Assembly (NCBI RefSeq): GCF_008728515.1
Contig: NC_044981.1
Span: forward strand, 8,130,895 to 8,194,894
Reading direction: 5' to 3'
DNA: 64,000 bases
Source of the DNA: Papio anubis
Lineage: Eukaryota; Chordata; Mammalia; Primates; Cercopithecidae
Part shown: one piece after another, positions 43,323 through 54,862 of the stretch
Layout of the letters: every line of letters begins with the position of its first letter
Position numbering within the stretch: position 1 is the stretch's first letter
Made by a program: the position numbers and the translations under genes
The notes under the pieces: model-generated
What the model was told of the DNA's origin: nothing
What the model saw: the letters and a program-made list of their open reading frames with translations, nothing else
The model's database searches: none

Positions 43323-44160
43323 AAAGTTGGGGCCTGTGATTAAATGTAGAAAGGGATGTCACTGAACAGCCATAACAAATAACCTTTTATGTACTGCAAA
43401 ATAGGATTTTCCAACCACCCAGTGACACCTGCAACATAATATAACCACATTATTAGCCTTCCGCTATATCAATGTTTATTCTGGAGAAATGATTTAGAGA
43501 GGTTCACATAACGAATCCCTATTCTCTATTACAGCTCTGAGTTACCTTATTGGGGTCATAGGAGAATGGATGATGGTAACTCTTAGGAAAGCAAGAAAGA
43601 AAAGCTTATACTATAGAATTTTTGAGATTGCTATATCTTATTTCATGACCCAAGTGAGGTTTGTCAAGACGTCTGGCTTTTAGGACTCATAGTCTTATAT
43701 AAAGGGCTAAAAGTTGGATGGGCATTACATCCAAGAGTGATAGTTTCTTAGGTTTGGTTCTCCCAAATCAAGCCATGTATTGGCTGCCTCAGTATCTCCT
43801 AAGAAGTTTGCTAAACATATGAATGCAGGACCCAGGGAAGACACATGGAAAAAGAATCACCAGGGTGGACTCGAGCCTCTGTTGTTTTGACAGGCATCCT
43901 GAAACAAGATGACCATCAGTGAGGTTCAGAATCACTGAAAAACCTGTAGAATAAATTCCTTTCTTTCTTTCTTTTTTTTTTTTTTTTTGGTGTTTTTTAG
44001 ACATTATTCTATTTTCCCTCTCCACATTTCCCTTTCTGTGCCACTTGTTGAAATGTTGCTCATTTCTGGACCCTAAACTTACATGAAGAAGTTGCAATGG
44101 TATGGGTTCTATCCGTAAAATCTTATTCAGCCTTATTGAGTCCCCAGAGCTGGAGCTATA
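43323..44160. other. Unique noncoding stretch
   Basis: Contains a CTTT/T run at 43958-43989. A 102-codon minus frame crosses that run and is a chance frame. Confidence 0.42.
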
Positions 44161-44620
44161 AAATGAATAATGTTTCTAAAAGTTAGTTTCATATTTTCTT
44201 GAATTTCTTTATAGATAGATTTTTATTTGTTAGTCTGTTTTTCCACATTCATAATTGCCATGTGGCTTCACAAAAATAACTCCCTTATCTTTGCTAAGAT
44301 TTTCTAATTTATTGTTTGTTTTTAGAGAATCTGATGGATTGCTTATATGCTTTCTGATGGCTGAGTTAAAATCCTTTTCAGATCATTCCAGCATTGGATT
44401 CAACTGATGTCGATGTGAGTTGGTTGCCTCTTCTCGTTCAAGTTGTGATTTTCTTGGTGTGACAGGCAATTTCTATTGTATCCTGGACATTTTGGCTATT
44501 ATGTTGAGTGACAGTGGATCCCATTTAAATCTTTTTATTTTGGCAGGTAGTCGCCTTATATAGGTTCGTTCTCAAGGGCCTTGCTTAATTTGGTAGGCTG
44601 TGGTTCCAACAGTAGCTTAA

Positions 44621-44758
44621 TTTCCTTCCTTCCTTCCTTCCTTCCTTCCTTCCTTCCTTCCTTCCTTCTTTCCCTCCTTCCTTCCTTCCTTTCTTCTTCC
44701 CTCCCTCCTTCCCTCCCTCCCTCTCTCACTCTCTCTGTCTCTCTCTTTCTTTCTTTCC
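44621..44758. repeat. (TTCC)n / polypyrimidine tract
   Basis: About 138 bases with almost no purines: some eleven TTCC units, then CCCT, CTCT and TTTC blocks. It is the expanded A-rich tail of the Alu at 44762 read backwards. The opposite strand is polypurine and could form triplex DNA. Confidence 0.95.
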
Positions 44759-44761
44759 ATC

Positions 44762-45046
44762 TTTTTTGACAAGTCTCACTCTGTCGCCCAGGCTGAGTGC
44801 AATGGCGCAATCTTGGCTCACCGCAACCTCTGCCTCCCGGGATCAAGCCATTCTCCTGCCTCAGCCTCCCGAGTAGATGAGATTACAGGCACATGCCACC
44901 ACACCTGGCTAATTTTTGTATTTTTAGTAGAGATGAAGTTTCACCATGTTGACCAGGCTGGTCTTGAACTCCTGATCTCAGGTGATCCACCCACCTCTGC
45001 CTCCCAAAGTGCTGGGATTACAGGCGTGAGCCACCGAACCCGGCCA
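44762..45046 (-). mobile_element. Alu SINE with a polypyrimidine-expanded tail
   Basis: Both arms in antisense, ending 'gagccaccgaacccggcc'. Flanks agtagcttaatttcc (44611-44625) and agtagtttgattttc (45047-45061) are the duplication, which places the whole TTCC tract inside the insertion. Confidence 0.94.
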
Positions 45047-45655
45047 GTAGTTTGATTTTCTGAGACTTTGTGGTGTTATTTGTCTGCTTGGTTTATGTGT
45101 TGCCAGCGAGGCTCTCACCAGTTCCTGCTGGGGCTGCTAGAGGGGCTGAGGGGCTTCCCCAGGGGAGCCTCCCCATGTGTACCTTGGTGGGCAAGGGAAG
45201 TTCCCACTGGAATGGGGACGGGGCTTCCTTGACCAGCTAATTGCTGCTCTGGTATTTCTCACTGGGGTGGAGGAGTCTCAAGCCCTGCAGGGTAGGAGAG
45301 CATCTCTTCTGGTATTGTTAGCGAGGCTCTGGGATCAGGCATCTAGTCCCCTTGCCATAGTAAATGGTGCAGGTTTGCCTCCTATTGCAGGAGGAATTCC
45401 TATATATTCCAGCAGAGAAATGAGGCTTCCTGGGCTACCTTCTGTTGCTAGGTTGGGGTGGGGAAATGCTGGGTCTGAGTCAGCAGGTCTGAGTCCTGGG
45501 TTGGTTGGGAGGATGTAAGGTGTCCTGCCCCTGTGATGTTCGTCCAGTCCTGGGACCCCAAACCTGGTGGCTTTCATCTTACCCCCTTTCATGGCTCTCC
45601 TTTGGTTGCCTCTTGAGCTACTTCTAGGATTTATAGTTATAATGAGTGGGAGAAA

Positions 45656-46737
45656 GAAGGGAGAAATGGGTTTGGGTTATGAATAGGTTTCTAAAATTAG
45701 TTTCCCATGGAAAGTCCCAAGGATAGATTTTTAAAAATAACTTCAAAGCAAAGCTTTCTGTTGTGATATACCAATATGTGGCCCCAAAGATTTTTTAAAG
45801 ACAATTTCCTGTGATGGTTTTTAAATGAGATAAGATGTATTAATAAATTTTTGCCTAATGATATTTCTACTTGGAATTATACATCAAAAATACCATGGGG
45901 TTTGAAAAACTCTATAATCTGGGGAGATGAACCAAAAAAGAAATACTTGGTTAAAAAAATAATAATAATAAGAGAGAGAGAGAAATACTGTGGCTTCAGT
46001 TTCCTGTTAAATACCCAGGGAAGTTCATGTTCCCATTTAGTCTGTTTTCTTCTGTCATCCTTAAATGGATAAAGAATTATTTGAGACAGAGGCAGTTTCC
46101 AGAGTTTAATACCAGAAGTTTTCCCAAAAGCCTAGGTCAGTAGTGCGTCAGGGCTGGCTGGTTAACAGAAATCCCTAGAGATATTTAAGGCATCCCTGCT
46201 TCACCCTTTAAAATTTCTAAGCCAGTGAGGTGAGGGTTTGGCCCCTGAACATTTTTTTGTAAAGTTCTCTAAAGCAACTATGATGATTGACCACATTTGA
46301 TAACTATATTTAACCAATAAATTGGTACATTTCCAAAATGTGCTTGAACCGGAAAGAGAAGGTCCTTTGCTCAAGGTGACATGTTGTGCAGGGAAAGCCA
46401 AAAGAAAGATGGAAATGTTGACCTTGCAATGATTTTAAAAGGGAGAATGAAAAACCAGAAACTACCCAGGAGTGCAGCGAGAATTATATAAAGGGTCCAA
46501 TAAGTAGCATGTGAGAAAAATACCTGGAATAATAGATGTATTTTACCTGGTGAGGACAAACCCTAGGGAGGATGTGCTAATTATATTCAAATATTTAAAG
46601 GAGCATTTTGAGAGGAAACTAGACTTCCACTGTTTGGACTAGGAACCTGCATCTTTAGCAAACTTCCCAGGTGATTCTGAGGGAGACTATGGACTTCACT
46701 GGAACATTCCTGGTTACGAGAAGGCTTCATCCAGACT
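45656..46737. other. Unique noncoding stretch
   Basis: AT-rich, with 'aataataataag' and a short GA run near 45960-45982. A worn MER5-like piece may lie at 46635-46685 ('aggaacctgcatctttagca', 'cccaggtgattctgaggg'). Confidence 0.4.
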
Positions 46738-47037
46738 TTTTTTTTTTTTTTTTGAGATAGAGTTTCACTCTTGTCGCCCAGGCTGGAGTGCAATGGTGTG
46801 ATCTCGGGGCTCACTGAAACCTCTGCCTCCCAGGTTCAAGCAATTCTCCTGCCTCAACCTCCCGAGTAGCTGGGATTACAGGTGCCCGCCTCCAAGCTCA
46901 GCTAATTTTTGTATTTTTAGTAGAGGCGGGGTTTCACTGTGTTGGCCAGGCTGGTCTTGAACTGCTGACCTCAGGTGATCCACCCGCCTCCGCCTCCCAA
47001 AGTGCTGGGATTATAGGCATAAGCCACCACGCCCAGC
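46738..47037 (-). mobile_element. Alu SINE, full-length AluS-like
   Basis: T tail, both arms. Flanks 'catccagactttt' and 'cgtctagactttt' are the worn target duplication. Confidence 0.94.
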
Positions 47038-47116
47038 TCGTCTAGACTTTTATAGAATGGTTTGGGGGCTTGAGAATGAGAGAGCTGCTGGGGAGAATTC
47101 AACAGGGAACCAACCA

Positions 47117-47257
47117 ACACGAAAAAGGAAGGAAGGGAAAAAAGGATGGGAAGGGAAGAGAAGAGGAGAGGAGGAGAGAAGAGAAAGGAAAGAAGGAATG
47201 AACAGAGGAAGGAAGGCAGGAGAGATGGAAGGAAAGAGGGAGGGGAAGCAAGGCAAG
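47117..47257. repeat. Purine-rich GGAA/GAGA tract
   Basis: About 140 bases of A and G with few interruptions (gggaagagaagaggagagga and similar). Frames crossing it on both strands (182 codons minus at 46971-47519, 120 codons minus at 47099-47461) owe their length to it. Confidence 0.92.
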
Positions 47258-47696
47258 GTGCTGTAGGTGTGGAGGGCCTGCCCTTGATGAAATGCTGGTT
47301 GTTTGACTGGCTGTAATACAGTTCAGCGATTGGGAATAAGGCAGAGAAAGTAGAGTTGCATTCATTGGAAATGAGGAATGGGAAAGGCGGACAGAGTGGA
47401 AGGTCACGGGGGAGAGGGAGTTTGAGTTGTTGATAAGGGAGGTAAGAGAGTTGTTGGTCATAGAGGATCATGGCCAAATAGGAAGTCAGGTACATAGAGA
47501 ACACACCAACAGACCTCAAATAGGCAGTGAGGCCAATGGGCTAGAGGTTGCCATGAAGGTGCAGGAAATGTTTAGAAAGAGTGAGGAAGCGGAGAGGACT
47601 AGATTTGGAGTTGTTCCCACTCTTCCTGGTCAGTGAGATGGGGAGAAAGCAGCACCCAGCATGGAGCCAGCTGGGAAGCCAGAGTTTTGCCCAGGA
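47258..47696. other. Unique noncoding stretch
   Basis: G-rich on the plus strand. May be part of an old repeat with words like 'gaaggtgcaggaaatgttta', not recognised with confidence. Confidence 0.35.
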
Positions 47697-47876
47697 CAGT
47701 GCCTCTCAAACCCAGGTGTGCATCACCATCACCTAGAGAGCCTGCCACAATGCAGGCTGTGGGAGTCACCCCAGAGATTCTAAGGCAGTAGGTCTGCAAG
47801 GGGCCCAAGAGTTTGCTTTCTTGACTAGCTCCCAGGTGATGTTAATGTCTTGGCACCATATTTTGAGACAGTGACC
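47697..47876 (+). mobile_element. MER5-family hAT-Charlie MITE
   Basis: 'cagtgcctctcaaacccagg', 'gtgcatcaccatcacctaga', 'gattctaaggcagtaggtct' and 'tcccaggtgatgttaatgtc' follow the MER5 type. Confidence 0.72.
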
Positions 47877-48315
47877 TAGGAAAATCCAGCCTTCTGTTAA
47901 TGGACACACTTGGAAAGGCTGAGGGCAAAAGAAACTGTCCACCATGCAGAGGTCCAGATAGCAGAGTAGGCATGGAGGGGTGGGATGGGGGTGATTGGGA
48001 GCCTGGGGTCACTGTGGGCTGCACCTGGGTGAGAGTTTGGGCCTTTTTACAGGATGGGGTGAATTGGATGAATTCCAGAGTGTTTTGAAGTAGCAGTAAA
48101 AGTCTGCATGGGCAGTTCACACTTACCCATCACTAGTTATTTAAAATTGGCTCCTTTCCATGCATATTTCACTTTGTTGATGCTGAAAAGAGGAGTAGCT
48201 CATTTCACTGTGTCTGAAAGGGGTTTTGGTTCAGAGCTAGCACCGATAGGGTTGCCCCTCACGAAGAATGAAGAGTTTGATAGCAGAGGCCTTGGGTGAA
48301 ACCTGATGACATGAA
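47877..48315. other. Unique noncoding stretch
   Basis: Frames on both strands (47842-48120 minus, 47900-48088 plus) overlap and show no domain. Confidence 0.4.
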
Positions 48316-49050
48316 GACTTTATTCTTTTTCTGAAACTTTCAATGACTTCCCTTTGTCTTTAGGGTACAATCTAGAATCCATAATGCTAGGTACAGAGGT
48401 CTTCACACTCTGGCCTGAGGCAGTTTCTCCCTTCTTTCCTGCACTCCAGTCACCGAGGATGTGTTCTATTTCCTTGCACTCACTGTGCTTTCTCCAGCAT
48501 CAAGGCCTTCACAAGTATTTGTGGGCTTTCTTGGAATGGGTTTTCTCTTACTTTATTAGCTAGCTTCTACTGATTATTCTAATAACAACTTAAGTGTCTC
48601 TTTTGCGGAAAACTTTCTTAAGCATCAAACTAGGACTCCTTTCTCCTTTCTTTTCTCAACTTATCTCACAGTTTGCTTTTGTTTGTTTGTTTGTTGTTTG
48701 TTTGTTTTGTTTGAGACAGGGTCTTGCTGTGTCGCCCAGGCTGGAGTACAGTGGCACCATCTTGGCCTACTGCAGCCTCCGCCTCCTAGGTTCAAGCGAT
48801 TCTCATGCCTCAGCCTTTGAGTAGCTGGGATTACAGGCGTGTGCCACCATGTCTGGCTAATTTTTGTATTTTCAGTAGAGATGGGGTTTCACTATGTTGG
48901 CCAGGCTGGTCTTGAATTCCTGGCCTCAAGTGATCTGCCTACCTTTGCCTTCCAAAGTGCTGGGATTACAGGAGTAAGCTACCATGCCCAGCCTCACGAT
49001 TGTATTGTAATTCTGTGTTTACCATATAAATTTTCTGTTTTCTACCAGAA
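48316..49050 (+). mobile_element. L2 LINE fragment split by an Alu
   Basis: 'caatgacttccctttgtctt', 'cttcacactctggcctgagg', 'tttcctgcactccagtcacc', 'gcatcaaggccttcacaagt' and 'agtgtctcttttgcggaaaa' follow the L2 ORF end. After the Alu, 'tgtattgtaattctgtgttt' continues it. Not coding. Confidence 0.68.
48672..48994 (-). mobile_element. Alu SINE with (TTTG)n tail
   Basis: Left end is a run of TTTG units (48677-48713), then both arms in antisense down to 'gctaccatgcccagcc'. Confidence 0.93.
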
Positions 49051-50611
49051 ATGGTAGGATGGGAGAGGGGTGACCAACTCCTTCCAGTTTACCTGGAACT
49101 TCCCTAGTTTTATAGTTCCAGTGTCCTGGGAACTCCTCAGCTGGGGCAAAGTAGGATGCTTTGTCATACTAGTCTGGTCCACAACACACTCTAGATCTAG
49201 CACTGTGGCCAGCACATATCACACGCTCAATATATGTGCATGAAAAAAAAATGTGCATGAAACAAAATTTAGTAGTGCTTAAAGTGGGTAAAAGAGAAAT
49301 TAGCCATCACTCTCAATATTCCCCTGACCTTAACAAACATTCCTTGAGAAGGAAAAAAATGGCAAACAGCCACTCTTCAAAATGATTTTAGGAGTCTGAC
49401 TCTAACTTTTCACCCTGAAAGACAGTGGTTGAATTTAAGACTATAGACAAATAGCAGGATAATATGTAAGTCCAGTCTGCTGAACATGGGGGTGTCCATT
49501 CGTTCATTCAGCAAACAGTGTTTTTTTTGTGCCTGTCCTCAAAATACTCTCACCTCTCTACCAGGTTCACTAGTAAATTGTATTCATTCTCTTGGGAGAG
49601 TTTTTGTAAATTACCTAGTGATGTGCAAATACTGTGGTAGGAGATGACTCTAAACTCTATCAGCTGTGATTCTGAAGTGGGGAGTGGAATTAGCATGGGT
49701 TCCAGGCTAATGTCTGCAGACATTAGGACCCCTACGGTGGCCTAGGTCAGGCTATGAAAACATCCTACTTGCCTTCACATGTGTCTTCTTCCTCCACAAC
49801 CCCTGGGGACATGGATGTCTCTCTAAGTAAATAAATGATCTGTGCTCATGAAGAAATGAAGTGCCTTGCAAGGAACACAATGTCCTGACTCAAGCTCCGG
49901 TAAACAAACTCAGTAATTTATGTGGGAAGTCCTTTGTAATTTTACACAGACCCTCAACTGCTTTAAACTGTTTAGGAGTATTTATTCATACAGCATGTTT
50001 AAGAGTCAGCATCCAGGACTTCAGTCTTCCAAACAAGAAAATTAGAAAGCATGTTTTGTTCCCACAGTGACAGAGGAAGGGCAGAGGCTATTAGGACAAC
50101 TCATCTCCTACAATATTAAAAACACCCTGGCAGGCTTCACCAGGTCACAAGAAGGACCCGCCGGAGCTGGGAGTGGGAAGAGCAGCTGTGGTGGTGGTTC
50201 GCAGACAGGTGCGTGGGCAACTTGTTTCTGCTTGTGAGGTCAGAGATTGAAATGAGAAGAAAGCAAGCTGAAATGCTTCTCCCCAGACCCATGATTTCCA
50301 TTTTACTCAGAAAGCATGTCTTTACTTTAGACATGAGGGAAAATATGAAGCTAAGCAGAGGGTGAAAAACAGTCTAGAGAAGAAATAGGATAAGATGTTT
50401 GAATGTTTTTCACCTGCTTAGAACCAAGCCCATTAATAGAATAGGAGCCTCAATTCCCTTCACTTCCCTCACCTCAAGCAGTGGTGATGGAGAAAACTGC
50501 GATATTCCTCCAAGCATTCTTGACCCTGACAGTTGTTTCAAAGATACATGGTTCTATCATTGGATAAACCTGTGCACAGAGAGCGGCACAGATCAACCAA
50601 GACCCATTAGT
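49051..50611. other. Unique noncoding stretch
   Basis: 1.56 kb with no clear repeat. 'tgtccattcgttcattcagc' near 49493 hints at a worn L2/MIR end. No recognisable exon. Confidence 0.42.
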
Positions 50612-50842
50612 ACTTGTTCCAGTTTGCTATTTTGCAAATTACCTTAAAACTTTAGTTGCTTAAAACAACCACCGTTTTATTATATTTCTTGCTTTTATGG
50701 GTCAGGGATTTGGGCAGGGTTCAGTTGGAAGGCTCTTCTGTTCCAGGTGGCATGGACTGTGCTTGGTTGGTGGTGGATTCAGTTGGCAGGTGGGCTGGTA
50801 TGGAGGACAGTTTCCTGCACAGATATGGTGCCTCAGAGGGTG
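50612..50842 (-). mobile_element. MaLR-type LTR, antisense
   Basis: 'cagtttgctattttgcaaat', 'taccttaaaactttagttgc' and 'ttaaaacaaccaccgtttta', then 'tgggtcagggatttgggcag' are the reversed 3' half of a MaLR/MLT1-type LTR. It lies back-to-back with the next LTR. Confidence 0.62.
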
Positions 50843-50844
50843 TG

Positions 50845-51330
50845 GTGGGCCCAATAATGGTCCCCAGAGATATTCAGGTGTGAATCCCTGAAACCTGTGA
50901 CTGTTACCTCATATGGCAAAAGGGACTCTGCAGGCATGATTAAGGATCCTGAGATGGGGAGATCATCCTAAATTGTCTGGGTGGACCCTAAATGCAATCA
51001 GAAGTGTTCTTACAAGAGGAAGGGAGAGGGAGATTTCACTACAGAGAAGAAAAAGGCTCTGTGAGGACTGACATGAGATGTCACATTGCTGGCTTCCAAG
51101 ATGGTGGGAGAGGACATGAACCAAAGAATATATGGAGTTCTGCTGTCATTGCTGGGAAAAGGCAGGGAAACAGGTTCTTCTCTAGAACCCCTGGGGGAAG
51201 CAAGGCCCTGCTGACGCAATGGTCTCAGCCCAGTGAAATTGATTTTGGGCTTCTGACCTCCAGAACTGTAAGAAAATAATGTGTGCTGCTTTAAGTCACC
51301 AAGTTTGTGGCAATTTGTATAGCAGCCATA
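50845..51330 (+). mobile_element. MLT1-type LTR (ERVL-MaLR), sense
   Basis: 'gtgggcccaataatggtccc', 'ttacctcatatggcaaaagg', 'gactctgcaggcatgattaa', 'tggggagatcatcctaaatt', 'ctgacctccagaactgtaag' and 'agtcaccaagtttgtggcaa' follow MLT1 throughout. Overlapping frames (51010-51438 minus, 50992-51279 plus) are chance. Confidence 0.82.
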
Positions 51331-52117
51331 AAAAAAAAAATAAACCAACAAACCTAACATAGTAGAGATGACCAGATGACTGGAGTGAACTGAGACTACT
51401 GAAGAGTGGGTGGTGCCATGGCCTCTCTGGCATGGCAACTGCTCTCAGCATTTCACAGGGCTCCCAGAGAGTGTCCAAGAGAGGAAATAGAAGTTTCCAA
51501 TTTCTTCACCCTTGGGCAAAGCAATCACAGAGCCTAACCCAGTTCAAAGGATGGAGACTAAACTTTACCTTTCCGTGAAAGAAGCATCAAAGGCTTTGTG
51601 GCTGTCTTTTTACTGCAGGAAAGAACACTTTGAAAATTCATGCCCTACTGACTGTAGAGCAACACCGTCATGTCTGCATGCTTATTCAGTCTGCTGACTA
51701 TCAAAATCCTGGTTCTGTGGTGGGTAAAATCATCTATCAGTTTGACATAAAAAACAGAATCATAGGGATTATTTTGTATTCCTGATGGAATCCAAAATCC
51801 ACTGGCTTATGTCATTCTAAAAGAGGTCAAGAAAACAAGCAGGCTTGTTACAGTGTGTTCATTTATTCATTTCTAGTCTTTCTGCAGAATTGACTAGAAG
51901 ACAGACATCGCATCAGCAAGTGGGGCCAGTAATGTAGAAGACAGTGTGACAAAACTGATGGATCTTCACTGCAAAACTGGAGAGCTCGTACAGGATTTCT
52001 CCGTTCTTTAGTCTGAGCATAACGACTACCATGAACTAGACAGACTCTACTGCAGCTTCTCAGAAAGTGCTGCTGTCACCTCCACTTCCAATCCAATGTG
52101 TTGTATGGATGAATGTG
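51331..52117. other. Unique noncoding stretch
   Basis: The part 51840-52100 is repeat-free and complex, with several CpGs (acatcgcatc, gctcgtacag, ctccgttc, aacgactacc). One frame from 51898 is open for 37 codons, has a TAG at 52009 and reopens. I do not recognise the peptide. It might be a conserved element or pseudogene scrap. Confidence 0.4.
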
Positions 52118-52265
52118 AGCGTTATTCAGGCACTTTCCCCTATGTCATGTCCTTTGATCTTCATCACATTCTACCTCTCAGCTCGTTATTTCTAACAACA
52201 GGAAACTCAGCCTGGGAACAGTCACCTAGCTAAATAAATGATCAAACCAAGACTTTGGGTTGGCC
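52118..52265 (+). mobile_element. MIR SINE fragment
   Basis: 'gcgttattcaggcactttcc', 'gatcttcatcacattctacc' and 'aacaggaaactcagcctggg', 'acagtcacctagctaaataa' follow MIR in sense. Confidence 0.7.
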
Positions 52266-52977
52266 TTCCTCTTTTTCCCAGCTGAGGGAAGGTTCCCAGG
52301 GGTGGGCACATGATACAAGAGCCCAGGGAAGCAGGTTTCCCCCATATTTCTCATGCCATTTTCTCCTCATTGCAGACGTATGCTGATTTCACACAACTGG
52401 CTAACTTAACAGGTGTTCAAGCGTTTGAGCACCTGGAGTAGAGATGAATCTGAGATGGGGGTTGCTGTATCAGCCCCATGCAATGCACACTGGCTGATGT
52501 CTTGAAGCTCTTTAGATTATACTTTTGCATTTACTTCTACAGTGGAGAATAATAGAGTCAGGACATCAGGGACCTGCACTTTGATCATGAAAACAAACTG
52601 GCTGGATCCACCATATTGGTAGAAGCCCAGTCATATACCTCAGCTGCCCTGAGGTATATGTTTGGGTGTGTGCAGGAGTCCATGAGAAGTGCTGCAATGA
52701 GCGCCTCTCTGAGTAATCTCTGGGCTTTTAAGAAATCATAACAACATAAGAGCAATAATAAAGATGAAACTCCTCTTACCACAACTGGAGACCTCTGAGG
52801 TAAAGGATTATTTTCTGGTTAGAAACTTGTGAGAATACTTTCCTTGTATGGGAACAATGGCTAGACCTCCAGCACTCTTAGCTGAGATCAAGCCAACTCT
52901 AGGCCAGGCATTGTATTAGGTCCTTTATAGCTTTTTTTTTTTTTTGGCATAAAAGGTATATTTTCTCCAAAATCCTG
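52266..52977. other. Unique noncoding stretch
   Basis: A short MIR-like word (ggccaggcattgtattaggt) lies at 52902 before a T run at 52933-52944. Nothing else recognised. Confidence 0.4.
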
Positions 52978-53388
52978 TGTTAGCATATTTTTGTGTTGCT
53001 ATAAAGGAATACCAGAGGTTGGGCAATTTATAAAAGAAAAGTTTATTGGGTTCATGGTTCTGCAGGCTATACAAGAAGCATGGTACCTGCTCCTGGCGAG
53101 GGCTTCAGGCTGCATCCACTCATGGTAGAAGGGGAAGGGGAGCTGATGTGTGTAGAGGTCACAAGGAAGGAAAGAAGGGCAGGGAGGTGCCAGGCTCTTT
53201 CAACAACCAGTTATCTTGGGAACTAAGAGGGAGAAATCATTCCCTAGAGAATGACACCAAGCCATTCATGAGGGATCCACCCCCGTGACCCAAACACTTC
53301 CCACCAGGTCCCACCAGCCCTTTAACAACAGGAATCAACTTTCAACAGGAGACTTGCAGGGCCAGACAAACCCATATCCAAACCAGAG
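52978..53388 (-). mobile_element. MST/MLT1A-type solo LTR (ERVL-MaLR), antisense
   Basis: 'gttgggcaatttataaaaga', 'aaagtttattgggttcatgg', 'accaagccattcatgaggga', 'gacccaaacacttcccacca' and 'gggccagacaaacccatatc' are a reversed MST/MLT1A LTR. No internal region. Confidence 0.82.
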
Positions 53389-53795
53389 TAGCCCCCTACA
53401 AGGAAAGTATCTCCAAATTTCCCTGTTTCTAGTGAGCCACATTACATAGGGCTTCTACGCACAGGTGACAACTTAATCAGAGAAGAAAAAATGAAGTGGA
53501 GTTGGAGTTATGCTCATAACATTTTAAAGTTTTATTACTATAACAAGTTTCAGAAGCATCTAAGGTGTTATTAATACTAACATTCAAACTTCCATGTTAC
53601 AGACTTTATAAAGAAATGCGGTGAAGGGGCTGCAGAGTGATATTTGGTCTTGTCACCAACCAAGAAAATGGAAAAGAAGAAATATACTGAAAGCTGCTAG
53701 ATACAGTAACCACCATCCCTGGAAGGGAACTGGAAGGGGCCATGTATCAAGTAGGGGTTCCTTCAGTAGAGTGTGAGAGAAAACCCAAAATAGGG
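53389..53795. other. Noncoding stretch
   Basis: No confident repeat. The end near 53700-53795 may join with sequence after the Alu (54077-54360) as one old repeat. Confidence 0.35.
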
Positions 53796-54076
53796 GCCAG
53801 GCATGGTGGCTCATACCTGTAATCCCTGCACTTTGGGAGGCTGAGGTGGGAGGATTGCTTGAGTCCAGGAGTTAGAGGCCAGCCCTGGCAACATAGCTAG
53901 ATTTCATCTCTACAAAAAACAAAAAGAATCAGCTGAGTGTAATGGCATGCACCTGTGGTCTCAAGTACTCGGGAGGCTGAGGCAGGAGGATTGCTTGAGG
54001 CAGGAGGTCGAGGCTGCAGTGAGCTGTGATTGCCCCACTGCACTCCAGCCTGCATCACAGAGCAAAATCCCATCCA
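53796..54076 (+). mobile_element. Alu SINE, full-length AluJ-like
   Basis: From 'ggggccaggcatggtggctc' to 'cagagcaaaatcccatcc', with no remaining A tail. Confidence 0.92.
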
Positions 54077-54744
54077 ATGCCAAATAGTTATGTCTTATTC
54101 AAGATAGATGCATTTTCTTTCTTTCCATAAAAGGAGACCCCAGGGTAGACAGTATTCTTGGTTACAGGTGTTCCACAGTGGTCAGGGATCCATCTCTCTC
54201 TCTCATCCATCCACTCTCTGTCATCTGACGTCCCATGGTCTAGGAAGGTTTCCTGGATTGCAGCCAATGTAGCTGCATTTCATCTACCAGGAAGAAGGGA
54301 GACAGAAAAAAGCAGCAGAGATGAACCCACTATCTTTTAAGGGGCCCCCTAGAAGCTGCCACATAGACTGCCACTTTATCTCTATAAGGAGGATGGAAAA
54401 TGTCATCTTTAATCTGGGTCAACATATACCTTGTTCAAAATCAAAGTCTGCATAACTAAGAAAGATAGGAAAAACCAGTATGGATAGACCAAACATGGCA
54501 ATTAGGAAAAAGACCTGATTTCTGCCTGGATTTCGGCATATACTGCAAACATATTAACATTAACACCGTAACATTTAACAGGTCATGACTCCCCTTTCCA
54601 AAACTGCGTTAAATTAATTCTTAACACATGTACCATGAAACTACTTTTCTTTTCCCCAAAATCTTTTTCTGGTAAAATTGGCATGTATCTTATGTTTATT
54701 CATGTCATATTTTGATAGACATGATAAAAATCTCATTGAATTGA
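54077..54744. other. Noncoding stretch, partly an old unnamed repeat
   Basis: Words such as 'cattttctttctttccataa' and 'cagcagagatgaacccacta' resemble an old interspersed repeat interrupted by the Alu. Not named. Confidence 0.35.
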
Positions 54745-54862
54745 CTGCCTCAAACCTATGAAGCAGGCAATATTATTCTCATGGTTCAGGAGGATTAGGA
54801 AGTCTGTTTAGGCCCAACCAGGATTGAAATCCAGATGCATCTGGTTTCAAAATATTTAATGC
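54745..54862 (+). mobile_element. MIR SINE fragment
   Basis: 'ctatgaagcaggcaatatta', 'ttctcatggttcaggaggat' and 'accaggattgaaatccagat' follow the MIR core. Confidence 0.62.

Larger units (their letters stand above)
44161..45655. mobile_element. Old L1M 3'-region-like repeat, split by an Alu
   Basis: 'gagttaaaatccttttcaga', 'tcattccagcattggattca', 'cgttcaagttgtgattttct' and 'cctggacattttggctatta' are words of an old L1M 3' region. G-rich sequence after the Alu (45060-45530) probably belongs to it. Orientation and subfamily are uncertain. The 113-codon frame at 45177-45518 lies here and has no domain. Confidence 0.5.

Noticed and set aside
46971..47519. 182-codon minus-strand frame rich in serine, proline and leucine
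   Set aside because: It reads the complement of a GGAA/GAGA purine tract and then runs into an Alu. Composition alone explains it.
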